DNA from: Capitella teleta
Lineage: Eukaryota; Annelida; Polychaeta; Capitellidae
Reading direction: 5' to 3'
Length of the DNA stretch: 64,000 nt
Assembly (NCBI GenBank): GCA_000328365.1
Contig: KB312312.1
Coordinates: 128,368-192,367 of the forward strand
Every line of letters begins with the position of its first letter. The first letter of the stretch is position 1. Below the pieces are notes generated by a model that worked only from the letters and a program-made list of their open reading frames with translations, had not been told where the DNA came from and made no database searches. The translations under genes were made by a program, and so were the position numbers. Shown here piece by piece: positions 13,401 through 24,716 of this stretch.

Positions 13401-16400
13401 CCCGTAGCATTGATGAATTCTGTTGAAGATAACTCACGAAATGTTAAGAGAATAAATCTATGGTACACCTGTGTTCCGTTGGCGTTGATTCATGGTGCAC
13501 TTTTTTGGTTTCCGCAGATCACTGGAGTGATGACGCAAGGACGAGGCGACGGCGTCGAGTGGGTCACCTCGTTCATGGTGTCCTACAGCATGGACGCCTT
13601 CCACTGGCAGTACGTCTCTGATCAATACGGGAACCAGCGTGTAAGTACGGGCGATGTGTGTACATATAGCATTACAAAGATGTGAAACAAAGTCTGCAAA
13701 ACAAATTCACTCTTGTCGGATCTCTTACTGATCCTGGAAACGCGTTTGTTAGCCTCAATCAACTCCGCCTATAGCTCAACATATGCGCCTCTTTTCTCTC
13801 CCTTCTCAAGAGATGAGCTTCATAAAGAATGAAGCGATTAGTACCTTGTGTTAGGTAAACGCGGATGATTCAGTAAAACAACCCTGTTCATTTCATTGCT
13901 GATTGAATCCGACGCCCTAAGAGTCACCGTCACTTCTTACATAATTAAAAGTGATGGACGGTTACTGCGATACGTGGGTTAACGTACAAGTGCAAAATGA
14001 ACTCAGTGAATGACACGCGTCTTGGCCCATAACCTCTGACGGTTCATTTATATTCATTTACAGAAAGATTTGTGGGATCCGTGAGTTTTGCCATCGACGA
14101 ATCTCTTCCTCGGTTGTTGGCACTTGTAAAAAAAAAAGAAGAGCTCCTGTTCTTTGGGTTGAATTTTGCGTTGTTTCTGAGTAATTGTTACATTTTATTG
14201 ATTTATATACTGCTAATGGTGGCATCTGTGTTCGTTAATCGCGGTATTTTGGCTCATTTCTGTTAGTAATCAAGCTTCAAACAAGAACGCTAATCGCTTT
14301 TCTTCGGCGTGCGGTTTTATTGGAAGATGAACGTTTAGTTTTATCGCCCGAGCTCTAGTTTTGTATATATTCATGTTGTACGGTCGTCTCTAAGTGTAAC
14401 AAATATTCGCCATGCTGATTCAACATCATTTGTGTGTTCTGAAAGGAGTTTGCTGGTCTTAGAATTGAGTTTCAAACTTGAAGTCTTGTAAATTTGCTTT
14501 TATGGCGAATAATTCAGTGAAGATGGCGTGTTTTCAATGGGATTTATACCTTTTTCTGATTTACTTCAGAGCGTTGAAAAGAAAGCTCTTGAAATTTGAT
14601 ACGAAGTAATCTCACTTTAACTGCAATATAAATTCGGAGAATCTCTTTTATTCTGACGCTCAGATGCAAGAAGGGATCGCGCGACCACCTCACGCAAACA
14701 CATGAGAGTGCGAATTGGGGTTATGACATTTCGCAAGTCACATCTCTACCATGGGTGTAAATTAATGTTCTAAATCATATCATCTTTTATGGTTTCACGT
14801 TGAATCTCATGTTCCCAGGTGTTTGAAGGAAACACGGACTCCTACGCCGTCAAGCATTCGTACCTGGACGACGCCATCGTTGCTCGCTTCATCAAGTTCC
14901 ACACCGTTCACTGGAACCGTCATCCGAGCATGCGCGTGGAGATTATTGGTTGCCAAGGTAACACCACGACATCATTTCCCATTTAGGATAAGTTGGTTTT
15001 CAATTTATTTGGATTTAAAGTCTATTTGAGTTTAACTGTCAGCGCAATGTGAAGAAGACATGCGATTGGGATTTATACACGTCTGCAATTTGTGAAAATT
15101 TCCACGCGATTATGTTTAGATAATCATCGGCTCATGTTGCCATGAAAGAACCAGCTCATGTCCTCAAGCCCTGACCTCTTCTAGACCTCCTTGCAACCCC
15201 TCGAGCTGCAAGCTTTATTAATTTCGATGAAAAGAGCGTTGAAAAGATGGTTGCACTTTTGACATTCAGTTTTATAATTCTTGTTAATGCAACTGATAGT
15301 TATCCAGATAGAAAACTCACTGACTGAGTTATGCGGCCCCATTATGTGCTATGTTCCACCCCCTGCGGTACGAGTCAACGCTGATCAAATGGTGTCAGGC
15401 AAACGTTTTGTTCAGAACGTCTTTATTTAGTCGTGATTTACGCTTGAATCTAAACAGTCACCCGAAAAACACACGCCTCTGAAAGCCATTCCCGGTATTT
15501 TATGACAATTTACAACCCCTTTTGAAGTATAAATCTCTGATTTTATTGCAATTTGCAAAACGTTCGGTTTTATTCGAAATACATGTTGACAATTTGAGTG
15601 AACAAAACCTCCCACAGGCGTTTATCTTTGAAGTTTCGATGCTTCATCATCAGAGCTGACAACCTGAACATTGTCCAATGGAACAGCGCTTCGGGCAGCG
15701 CATGCGCAGCTAGCGGATTAGATAACCTCATGATGCACACTCACAAAAAAAGTGATTCATCATACCTCACTATCATAGAATACTATTTACATCAATGGCA
15801 AAGAGCCATTATTGCACCTGTCATCAGAACTCATTAACACAAGGTCTCCGTTGCAGTTTGCAAGGCTCCCATCGCCCTGCCCCCGTACGGGAAGCTCACA
15901 GCCTCCAGCGTCAAACCCTACAAGAAGGGAAGTTCTTGCATGGCGGAGGATGGCTATCTCTTGACCAATAAGGGGTGGTGTGCTAAGCACAATAATGGTA
16001 ATGACCCTTTGATCAATCCTCGTGTTCTCCCCTCAACATTCTTTGACTGCAGCGAATCAGTGGCTGCAGTTCGATGTTGGTCCTCCGACCCTCGTGACTG
16101 GGATCGTGACCAAAGGGCGCGGTGACACTGGCAGGAAGCACTGGGTCACGAGGTTCCGGATTGCCTACAGCAACGACACCCGGGTCTGGTATTATTACAA
16201 GGACGCCTCTCATCTGGATCCAAAGGTGAATGTCCGGTGTACTTAGTGTACAATTATGTACATTTGTACAGGCGTCTGGCGCGTATATCTCTGTGGGTAT
16301 AGCAGGGTTGGACTATCATAGTATGGGGTTGGGTTATATCTGCTAAGTATGTGACGTGTAGTCGAGTGTATATTTCATTCATTTTTACGTAAATTAGTTC

Positions 16401-19400
16401 CAAGGGGAATTATTGATGAACATTGGTTCTGCTTTCCTTTGCTTTGTAAAGGGCGGGGTGAAATCCCGGTCCCGGGCTTTCTGTTCTGGCGCTCGTAAGA
16501 GGGCGCAGAGGAGCTGTTAAACTCAACCGTGCTCATACTTTGCTTTTTATATTATTTTTATATTTTTATTTTTCACTTTTGGTGACTGGAAATTTTAAGT
16601 TATTTTCGTTCGACAGTGGAGCTACGACTATTATCCCAAGGTTTCCACGCGGTTTATTTTCAGTTTTGCTTTCGTTTCTTGTCATTCACAGCCATTTTCA
16701 ATTTTCAAAATCACATGCACGTTTTTTGGGGGTGATGGTTGCTATTTCTTGTGTTGCCCTTTAGTAAACTTTCCTTTTCACTGGTAGATGGGCCTCTTAT
16801 CGTGGAGTGTTCTATCAATAGCTGCGTGTGATCTTTATAAGGGTGTGACCCTTTTGAAACCAAGCAATAAATGGCGAAAAAGCCGCGTGTTTTGGTTTCG
16901 GGTTGGCATGATAAACACAGATGGCGCGAAAGTCTTATTATTATTATAAGACGTTGGTGAACTTGTATAGATCGCTTCCGGTTAGAACTCCATTAGTTGC
17001 ACTTCATTTCACAAGTATATGGTTTCTTTTTAGTTCCTTTCACGGTGCCAACAGCGGTTTTGGCTAGCTGTTAGGCTGATCTGTAGTGACTCACTGACTC
17101 TCGTTTGATACATGTTGTGGTGAGAGGCCTTTCGCCACAGCTCGTTCTTCAACTTCTTATTCTTCTTAAAAAGTCCATCAAAAACCTGTCTTTGATGGTT
17201 TTATTCCGTCAACTATTGTGCGCATTTCGAGATTTATAGACAAGTAGTTTTGATAAATGTGAAACCATAAAAGACTAAGCATGGTGTCATTCTATAAACC
17301 CCAAAAAAAACATTAGTTGAAATAGATCTGGCGCTAGTGAAACCATTTAAACGTGAAAGGAAACATTCTTCCGCTCAGGTTTTATCGCCCGAACTGAATG
17401 ACTCGCCCTTGCAGACCAAAAAGCTAACTTTTAATGGACGGAAAGCGAAAAACCCGTCTACGTAGAACAATAATCATAACGCACTAGTGCGTTATGATTT
17501 TTGAATCGAGGAGATGCGTTATGATGATTTGATGCGTGGTTCGTTTTGCTTAAGTTTTACATGCTTGCAATGTCGCAGCGCCACTGGTCGTGGCGGAGGT
17601 CAGGAACGGCACCGAACACAACGGCCGACACGAATGCAACTGCGATGTTTATGATTCCCGATCGGGAAAGTCCAGAGGGTTTGGTAAGAAGCACGACGTT
17701 ATAATTGCAATGTGCGTTATGATTGCATGCTTGTCTTATCCGTAGCAATCGCGTTGTATCCTGTGATATGTTTGCTTATTGATCGTAATTGTACTCTCAG
17801 GTCCCCTTCCTCTTCCCCCCCCCGCAAGTTGTGTAATGTATTTTGAACCTGGATTAACCTGAACCTGATACGAGGCCATTTCTAATAGTGTTAAAGTTTT
17901 GCTTTAGCGCCTGTTAGCATGCAGCAGTGTTTTAATAAGCGACGCTTTCCCTGTGTGCGTTTGATTACAATGACCACGATTGTGACGTCACGGCTTATTG
18001 TCACCCACACTCGATGCACAGAGTGTATACTCTACGATATTTAAAGTCGAACTGAATAGAAATCGTGACGTCATTCCACTCACCGCGAATGTGCTCTCTG
18101 AGTTGTTTATACACGCATCCTGGAATCAAATAAATTGGTCGATTTCACACTTATCCTCCCTGGCAGCGTTCTGCATGCGGGGTCACGTGATCCGTCACGT
18201 GATCTATATATTACTAACCGTTACATTTGAATTTTACTCATGTTTTGCACATCGGATGCATGTTGTATCATCCAGCATGCGAATTTGCCTGTTTTATTTC
18301 ATCCTGTTTAACACTCGGTTTATGATATAATCATTATTAATCAATAAATAAATTAACTATATAAACGGAACGTAGGATGAGCATGTTTACCTGGAAAATG
18401 CTAATAATTAAATCAGTTGTTTGGTGCTAATTTCAAATCCATACTTTTAGAACATTATTTTGTTTTTATATAAACACAAGATTAGTATATGTCGATATTG
18501 TCAAAGCATAAGCTAGTTTATATACACTGTACTTTTTTTTTTTACTTCGGCGCAGCGCAGTTCAACTTCATAGCGAGCATGGCATGATATTGGAATGCAT
18601 TTTTTTCTCGCGCGTAATTGTCCTGCTTTCATCTGAGTTGTAACTGTGTCAATGTCATCGTAGGAGTTTGGAGGCAACATGGACAAAAGCATCGAACGAT
18701 TCCATTACTTGAACTCCCCATTCACTGCACGATTTATTCGATTTCATCCGATTGACTGGGAAAACCACATCAGCATGCGAGCAGGCCTCATCGGGTGCCC
18801 GTTCACTGGTATGTTCATCACATCCAAAGTGTCAATGTGTTCATTTCAATGGGGTTTTATTTTCAGGAGAGTGTACTGACGGTTTTATGCGGATAAACAA
18901 ATACACGCCTTGTGGTGGGTTATGATGCCAATAAATTACAAATGTCGACATCGACGAATCTTCCAGTTGAGAATCTCGCTTTCAAGAAAGAATCCTGGAT
19001 CAACAACCGACGTCATTACAAACGACACATCCGAAATCAATGGATGCATGGACATGCCGGCAGAGCAGTCGACGGCGATGACGACCAGAGTTTGCACAGC
19101 TGCACCATCTTGGACAACTTCTACGTCGAGAAACCGATTTGGATGGTGGACCTGGGCAAGAAAGCCGACATCAACGGCGTGCGCATTGTCACGTGGCAAG
19201 GGCAAGGCCAAGGTGAAGGTCACTAACATAAATTATGATAATGATTGATAATATTAATCCAGACCCGAGGACGTCATACCGGGATTACATGTACAACTTG
19301 GATAAGTTGGTTGTTTATGTGGACAGCAAAGGCGGGAAGGAGCAGGTCGACCTAGAGGAGAACATGTGCGGCTTCATTTCGCGCCTGAACGACGCCCTCT

Positions 19401-19534
19401 TCAAGCCGACGCTTCACGTCCAGTGCACGTCGCCGATGCAGGGTCGCTACGTGTACATTGAGGCGTGGGGAGTCCCCAACAGGTGGAGCCGCCTGTTCAG
19501 CGCGGTTCTCTGCGAAGTGCAAGTCTACGATTGA
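10467..19534 (+). CDS. Secreted protein with two F5/8C discoidin domains and an F-type-lectin-like domain (9 coding exons)
   Basis: Coding exons are 10467-10539, 12369-12574, 13518-13640, 14819-14957, 15857-15997, 16053-16225, 18664-18808, 18967-19212 and 19263-19534. They sum to 1518 nt (505 aa) and all phases close. Exon 1 is a signal peptide (MLVLWVAIATMSFANGQ). Residues about 25-180 and 181-333 are two discoidin domains, each bounded by a first and last Cys (C26/C179, C182/C330), with the hallmarks CDLTGPLGMISGDI, WLQIDLG, GRGD..EWVTSF and VARFIKFHTVHWN. Residues 334-505 resemble the fucolectin/tachylectin-4 fold (NLAFKK, GRAVDGD, SCTILD, IWMVDLG, GRYVYIEA, LCEVQVY). By family this should be an extracellular carbohydrate- or lipid-binding protein, perhaps a humoral lectin or adhesion protein. 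Intron sizes run from 50 nt to 2.4 kb. The domains are secure; the ligand is unknown. Confidence 0.9.
12369..14957 (+). CDS. Exons 2-4 of the discoidin/lectin gene: discoidin domain 1
   Basis: Three exons (12369-12574, 13518-13640, 14819-14957) encode one complete F5/8C domain. It opens with S-C-D-L-T-G-P-L-G-M and closes with M-R-V-E-I-I-G-C-Q. The internal exon reads ITGVMTQGRGDGVEWVTS, the typical discoidin strand carrying the Q-G-R-G motif. The exon boundaries fall at phases 1, 0, 0 and 1, so the domain is a symmetric 1-1 module, as expected for domain shuffling. Confidence 0.9.
15857..18808 (+). CDS. Exons 5-7 of the discoidin/lectin gene: discoidin domain 2
   Basis: Exons 15857-15997, 16053-16225 and 18664-18808 encode a second F5/8C domain. 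It runs from V-C-K-A-P-I-A-L to M-R-A-G-L-I-G-C-P and contains NQWLQFDVGPPTLVTGIVTK and GRGDTGRKHWVTRFRIAYS. It is bounded by the same phases as domain 1 (phase 1 in, phase 1 out), which supports origin by domain duplication. The first internal intron is only 55 nt; the second is 2438 nt and holds the GTGCGTTATGATT motif cluster. Confidence 0.9.
17472..17499. repeat. Perfect 28-bp palindrome
   Basis: The half-site AATCATAACGCACT is followed directly by its exact reverse complement, with no spacer. It lies in the 2.4-kb intron of the discoidin/lectin gene. The same arm sequence recurs nearby near 17711 and, in another region, near 38153. Confidence 0.85.
18967..19534 (+). CDS. Exons 8-9 of the discoidin/lectin gene: divergent F-type lectin domain
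   Basis: Two exons split by a 50-nt intron encode residues about 334-505. The pattern NLAFKK...GRAVDGD...SCTIL...IWMVDLG...VRIV...GRYVYIEA...LCEVQVY fits the eel-fucolectin/tachylectin-4 family, with Cys residues at SCT, MCG, VQC and LCE. The family fucose-binding signature (His, then R-x-D-x4-R/K after the third strand) is not evident: that segment reads TWQGQGQDPRTSYRDY. The vicinal Cys pair of true fucolectins is also absent. I infer a lectin-like fold with altered or lost fucose binding. Confidence 0.8.
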
Positions 19535-20854
19535 GCTCAATATTTCTTATTTTTCGTTTTTAATTTATTGCATAACTTTCTCCTCCTCCTCCTCCTTCCG
19601 CGGCTGCCCTGTTCCTTTTTCAATCCCGACGCTTCTTCCCAAGAAATCTCAGGAGACAGACATCCTCGCTTTGGTACCGAGAGCCGTGTTTCTAATATCG
19701 CCCTTTCACATATCTGTGGCATGCTGTTGATTTATATTTTATATTTTTTTTTTTAATATTTTTTTTTATCTCTATTTTTTTTTTCTTTTCTGAGAAACAA
19801 AATGAAATACCTCATTTATCTTTTTACTTGGCTCCATCGGAATCTTCATACACTGCCGGTCACATCAACCCACTTTGTTATCTTTTTGTTATTAATGAGT
19901 TATCTTTATCTATACCAGCTAACTAATAGAGCGCGATATACGGAGGTCCTAATTGTTGTATATCCGACGATTTACCCCAAAACCTGCCTAATAGTGAATC
20001 GCGTTTTCCTTCATGGTTCACGCGAGTGTAAATAATTGTTATTCTGTTCGACTTTCTGTTCTTCTCGTTGAGTATCAATATCCTATCTTACGTTGTGAGT
20101 ACTTGTGACAATTGTTATTTTAATAGCTACAAGAAAACAAAAAACCCAAAAACCTCAAAACAAAATTATCCAAAATCTTTTTATTCGGATCACCCTGTAT
20201 CCAGAATGACTCAAAACTCGATTCCATCAGGATGGGATCAAACACTGATGACGCGACGGTGCTACCTGATTATTACGTAACAGCTTCTTTTGTGCTTAAA
20301 TTAGCATCTTTTGACGATGCTTGGTGGAAGTATAGCTCCAAGATGATTTACTTAATCTCGGCTTCTGTTTGAGCTACACCTTTCCATCGATGAGGTTTGA
20401 GGCCATTAAACCGATTGGTGGCTTATTCAAAGCGATGTTCAATGTACATAATTATTCACGATAGCCAGACATTTTGTTTATTTGAATTCTGCAATATTTA
20501 TTATTCAACAATGTTCACTTATTAAACAATTTATGTGAAAAACATTGTTTTTGTTTTCCTTTGAAGATAATCAAAGTATACTTGAATTAGATAAGGATTG
20601 AGTGTCGATTTCATTTAAGGCTGAATTTCATTTGGTTTAGAATTAACTTGCAGGTATACCAGCAGAAATGAACAATGCAATAAATGATAATTATTTTGTT
20701 TATCATGTTTATTATTAAAAAAAAGACAAGCAACTTACAAGTAACAGAAATAGCCGTAGAAATAACACGGAGAAATCCTAACAAGAAAACGAGCAATAAT
20801 TTACTTGAATTTGGAAAGCATCCAACTCAGAGGTTGGCGACCGTCGACGTCTGT
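19535..20854. other. 3' flank of the lectin gene and intergenic spacer
   Basis: Probable 3' UTR of the discoidin/lectin gene followed by AT-rich spacer. It contains a CTC-rich run at about 19581-19597 and T-rich tracts at 19743-19793. A minus-strand AATAAA at 20708-20713 (read as tttatt on +) lies about 140 nt beyond the stop of the next gene and could be its polyadenylation signal. No other gene is recognised. Confidence 0.45.
20708..20713 (-). terminator. Probable polyadenylation signal of the small secreted precursor gene
   Basis: A canonical AATAAA hexamer on the minus strand about 140 nt downstream of the stop codon at 20855-20857. Distance and orientation suit a short 3' UTR. There is no transcript evidence. 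Confidence 0.4.
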
Positions 20855-21345
20855 CTACTCCTTGTGTTCCCTTCCGATGACGTGTCCTTCGGCATCTTCG
20901 CGGATCTGCAGAACCTCTCTGAGGGTGAGAACCTCATAATCCGTACGCGGTTTGTAGGGAGGCATCGTGAAGTCCTCTAGCAGATCCGATGGCCAGGCGG
21001 CGTCATCCTCTTGCTGGGCGAAGAAATCATCAGAAAAACCTCGTTTTGATCTCCTGTGAAGAGAAAAAAGTTTTGGTTTAATATAGATGATGAAATTGTA
21101 TGAAGTTCCGAACATTACCTGATGAGATCGCTCGCCAGTCCATTTCGGACATTGGATATGTTTTCCAAAATCCGACCTGATTTGCTCAACTTAGCCGAAC
21201 TCTTTTCGTCTCCGTCCATTGCGATGTCGTAGGCTACGTTGAGACCACCTTCCGTGAATTGAGCGGAATGCCTCCCGTTCCTTCCGATTGGATACGACTG
21301 TACGACGGAAACTACGCCCAACAAGATGCCAAGAGTTCGAATCAT
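20855..21345 (-). CDS. Small secreted protein, candidate prohormone/neuropeptide precursor (2 exons)
   Basis: Exon 1 (21345-21119) and exon 2 (21053-20855) are joined across a 65-nt GT-AG intron and encode 141 aa (426 nt with stop). Translation begins with a clean signal peptide, MIRTLGILLGVVSVVQS, probably cut before YPIGR. I chose the Met at 21345 because it places the hydrophobic core correctly; an in-frame upstream Met lies at 21411. The intron interrupts an Arg codon just before a furin-type site, R-R-S-K-R, at about residues 76-80. This site would release an N-terminal piece and a roughly 60-residue acidic C-terminal piece beginning GFSDDFFAQQEDD. There are no Cys in the mature region and no C-terminal Gly-Lys-Arg amidation site after the furin cut. 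I do not recognise the family. It looks like a peptide-hormone precursor, but it could be another small secreted protein. Confidence 0.55.
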
Positions 21346-23545
21346 TTTGCGTTTTTGTTGAAAAAGTTCCAAGTGAAGAAGACAAACGCTGCATTCGAAT
21401 TTGGTTGCCATGGAAACACACGCGCCACCGGAAGCAATCGGGGAATGATAATAATGATCATCATGTTATAATTATTTTTATTTTATTTACCTGGCATTTG
21501 ATTGATGTGTCCGCAGCACAATCAATACACGCACGCATAATACTAGTTCAGGCTAGCATATAGATCTCATCCGTTATAATCACTATTATAATGATTGTGA
21601 GATGGCGAAATTTTATATCTTATGATTTTCCTTTCACAATAAAAAGAAATTATGGGTGATCAACGTATCAAATTAATACGAAGCATGATTCGGTTATTTC
21701 GATGGGTTGGCTCTATTCCAACGCTAACATATATATGTATACATATACATAGAGACGGGGTTGTTTAATTTCGCCCGAAAAATGCCAATTCATCCTATTA
21801 CCTGTTTTTTTTTTTTTTTTTTTTTTTAATTTTTTCTTCGATGATTGTCTTTTCGCCGGAGTATACCTTTGCCCGAATACCTATTTGCTCTATTTTAAAT
21901 ACAGATTAAATAATCTGGATCAATACTAATGGTACATCTGTAGTGTTACATCAAATGATTTGATAAAACTTTGTTTTGCCTTCTGGAAGTGCCTTGATTG
22001 CACAATGACGTTTATTCACCAGAACAGGCAATTAAATTTTCACAGTTCTAATGATACATATACATACATGTAATCTTATTAATAATACAATTGATATCGC
22101 TGATGTTCAGGATGATGAAACGATCATGTCTTACATATTTCATATCATGATCGACCTACCTGGAACCGCACCACGCGCCAGAAAGGTAATAGCTTTTTCA
22201 AAAAATCGTCCTCCATTTCATTTCATAGTTATAATTATTTGTCCGAAGTGTGAATTATTTCGAGATGAGCACTTGTAGGGCTATCATCACAGTCAATTTC
22301 ATCAGGTATCAATGTCATCTGGAGAGTGCTTCAAATAGTGGATTAATAGTAATATTTGGGATTCATTGATTGTTTGCGCCACAATATCACTGAGTGTATG
22401 ATATTTACGAGACGCAAACACCGCTTTGAATACTTGTATCAAGGAGCTTTAATATCCTGGAGGTGGCATTATACTTTTATAGCTCCAAAACAGGGTTAAA
22501 CCTGAATATTGTGGCATTACTAAATCGGTATATTTCATTTGCACCTAAGCATGTTTGAGCCACGATGCTCGCTATTCCCTCGGGTCTTTTCTCTCGACGT
22601 TGTGACACGTGAGAAGTGAGGCTACAAGATGAAGTTACCGTAAATAAATGATGTACAATCTCTAGCTATCTGCTACAACTTGTTCATGCATGTGTTTACC
22701 TGTACGCAATCTGTTGTATGAAGTGGCCCCAGGGCAATCAGGTATACAACAGGATCCCACCTCAATTAGTATTATCAGGCATGGCATTTAAATGTTCTTC
22801 TCTACTTGCCTCGCATACATGACATAGAACGTCGCTTCGGTGTTTGCAGGTTCTTCGTTTCATTTCGCAAAACGACGAAGTTAACTTCAGCAGATTGCCA
22901 AGAATCCGGTGTACTTGAAGATCGGAAACACAAACCCAAGCACTCGGCTCCATTGGCAATTTAGTACACACATAATATACTCATTTGGGCAAGTATGTTT
23001 TTTTGCACTACAGGTCTCAAATCGAAGTGAGCTCTGGCTTGGATAATGTGACAAATCTCAGTCTAAGCAAAATCAAAATAACGTGTGTTTGTGGCTCCTT
23101 TATTTGAGGCCAGTTTAAAATTGTTTGACACACCTCACAAAAACGCAAGTTAACTGACCAAAGTGAACTTTGAACTTTGAACTTTGCTGTGTGATCCCGT
23201 GTGTAGGAATCAGTGGACAATTGACCTTTTGCATGTAAGTGGACTCAACTTTTAACATTTATATCTCCACGCATGCTTATATGATGAAATGGAAGAAAAA
23301 ACTGACACATCAAAATAATTGAAACAGCATGTTGACATTGACAAAACCGTTGTTCAGAACAGTCCGATCGCTTTCAATGACCGCAGGGCTCTATTAGTGT
23401 ATGCTTTTGTCAGTTTCATTTGGAAGGTGGCAGGGTCAAGGTCAGCACTGTGCGGCATTGCACTCTCTCCTTCTTCGACCAACTGAGACATCGATCTAGA
23501 AAGATCATCCGATGTGGATCAATTCTGTTTCATTCATTCCAGTGC
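21346..23545. other. Intergenic spacer with simple repeats
   Basis: AT-rich sequence between two minus-strand genes. It holds a T tract at about 21807-21828, a TATA/CATA-rich stretch near 21729-21752, and a 7-bp-period TGAACTT array at 23164-23186. A minus-strand AATAAA at 23099-23104 could serve the gene ending at 23546. No domain-bearing ORF is seen. Confidence 0.45.
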
Positions 23546-24716
23546 TTACTGGGCCAACCGCAGCTGCTGTTTGCCATATTCCACGAGAATACCAAAGAGC
23601 CCCGATGCATGGAGAACGGAGTGGATCTCGTGGGTGCTCCTAGCGACTGTGAAAATAAACGTCGAAACCGAGGAGATCCAAAGGAATGACGTGAACATGA
23701 GATGATGATTATACAAGGTAACTTACACAGCAGGTGGCAGGCCCACTCTTCGATAAATTCTCGGCTGAGTACTCCATGAAGTGGTGAGTGTGGACCAGTT
23801 AAGACCTCGAGTATAGAGAAGAGGGGATGACATTAAACACGCAATACATGGGCTTTATAAAAATAACACTTATCCATGAGAGGTTTCAACACTCTACATG
23901 CCGTCTCTCGCGTTTCATTTCGGGGAATATCCGGCATGGACATGTACCCAGCATCCAAACGGGGATCAATTTCCAGAAGACGCCCTGATAAAGCACCAGG
24001 AACAATTATTGTGGAACAATCATTAAGACATGTGATGTGAGCTTACTCTGAAAGAGTTCGATATCTACTGGATCTAAATCCGCGTATCCGCTAGCGAATA
24101 ACATTCGCACAGCTTCTTTTTCTGGTCCCGGTAAAGCAAGGTCGAATAAAAAGCCAAAATCTACCACCGCAAATGCGTATGCTCGGCGAACTAGAAACTC
24201 CTGAATGCCCGAAAAGTAGATGTAATCCAAGAAATGCTCTGTGCTCTCTGAAAAGCGAGAGGAGGGTTTCATCACAGAGTCATAGCCAGATAAACAGGAG
24301 GGAACTCACCAAAGAATTTACAAACCAAGGAACGCACTTCATCAAAATCCCACAAATCAACATTGGTCATCAGCTTCATATATCCTTTCATCGAGGCCAC
24401 GCTCAACGAATCTTGAACGTCGATGAGTGCACAAAGGTCAGCTGCCAACCGAACACAAGGGCGCTCGTCGTTCATTGACCTGAGTGCACTGAACGTACCT
24501 GTATTACATGTGGATATATTAATATTCAAGCTAAATATATATATACTAAATTAGTCAACAATATCAGTGGCTTGATGAACTTTCAAGCTACCATTCGATG
24601 CAGAACTCAGCTTCTTCACTTCACGTTGGAAGATGTATCAAAATTGTTAGCTTGAAACGAGGAATATACTTACCAAAGCACCATGAAGCCAGAAGTACAC
24701 AACTCAGTCTCATCAT
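23546..24716 (-). CDS. Secreted, probably helical protein of unknown family (6 exons)
   Basis: Exons are 24716-24674, 24498-24310, 24247-24047, 23984-23870, 23764-23727 and 23646-23546. They total 687 nt (228 aa) with consistent phases 1, 1, 1, 2, 1. It opens with a short signal peptide (MMRLSCVLLASWCFG). The mature part has five Cys in the contexts PCVRL, DLCAL, LVCKF, TACRV and WACHL. Amphipathic stretches such as FLDYIYFSGIQEFLVRR and EKEAVRMLFASGYADLD suggest an alpha-helical fold. One N-glycosylation sequon (NET) is visible. The protein ends in VEYGKQQLRLAQ. Introns are 62-175 nt. I do not recognise the family; a secreted helical ligand or carrier is possible but unproven. The last two small exons are the least certain, since they rest on splice sites and phase alone. 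It lies in the same orientation as the candidate peptide precursor about 2.2 kb downstream. Confidence 0.6.

Noticed and set aside
20855-20944. LREVL in the peptide precursor resembling a corticotropin-releasing-hormone core
   Set aside because: Only five residues match, and the required cleavage and amidation sites around it are missing.
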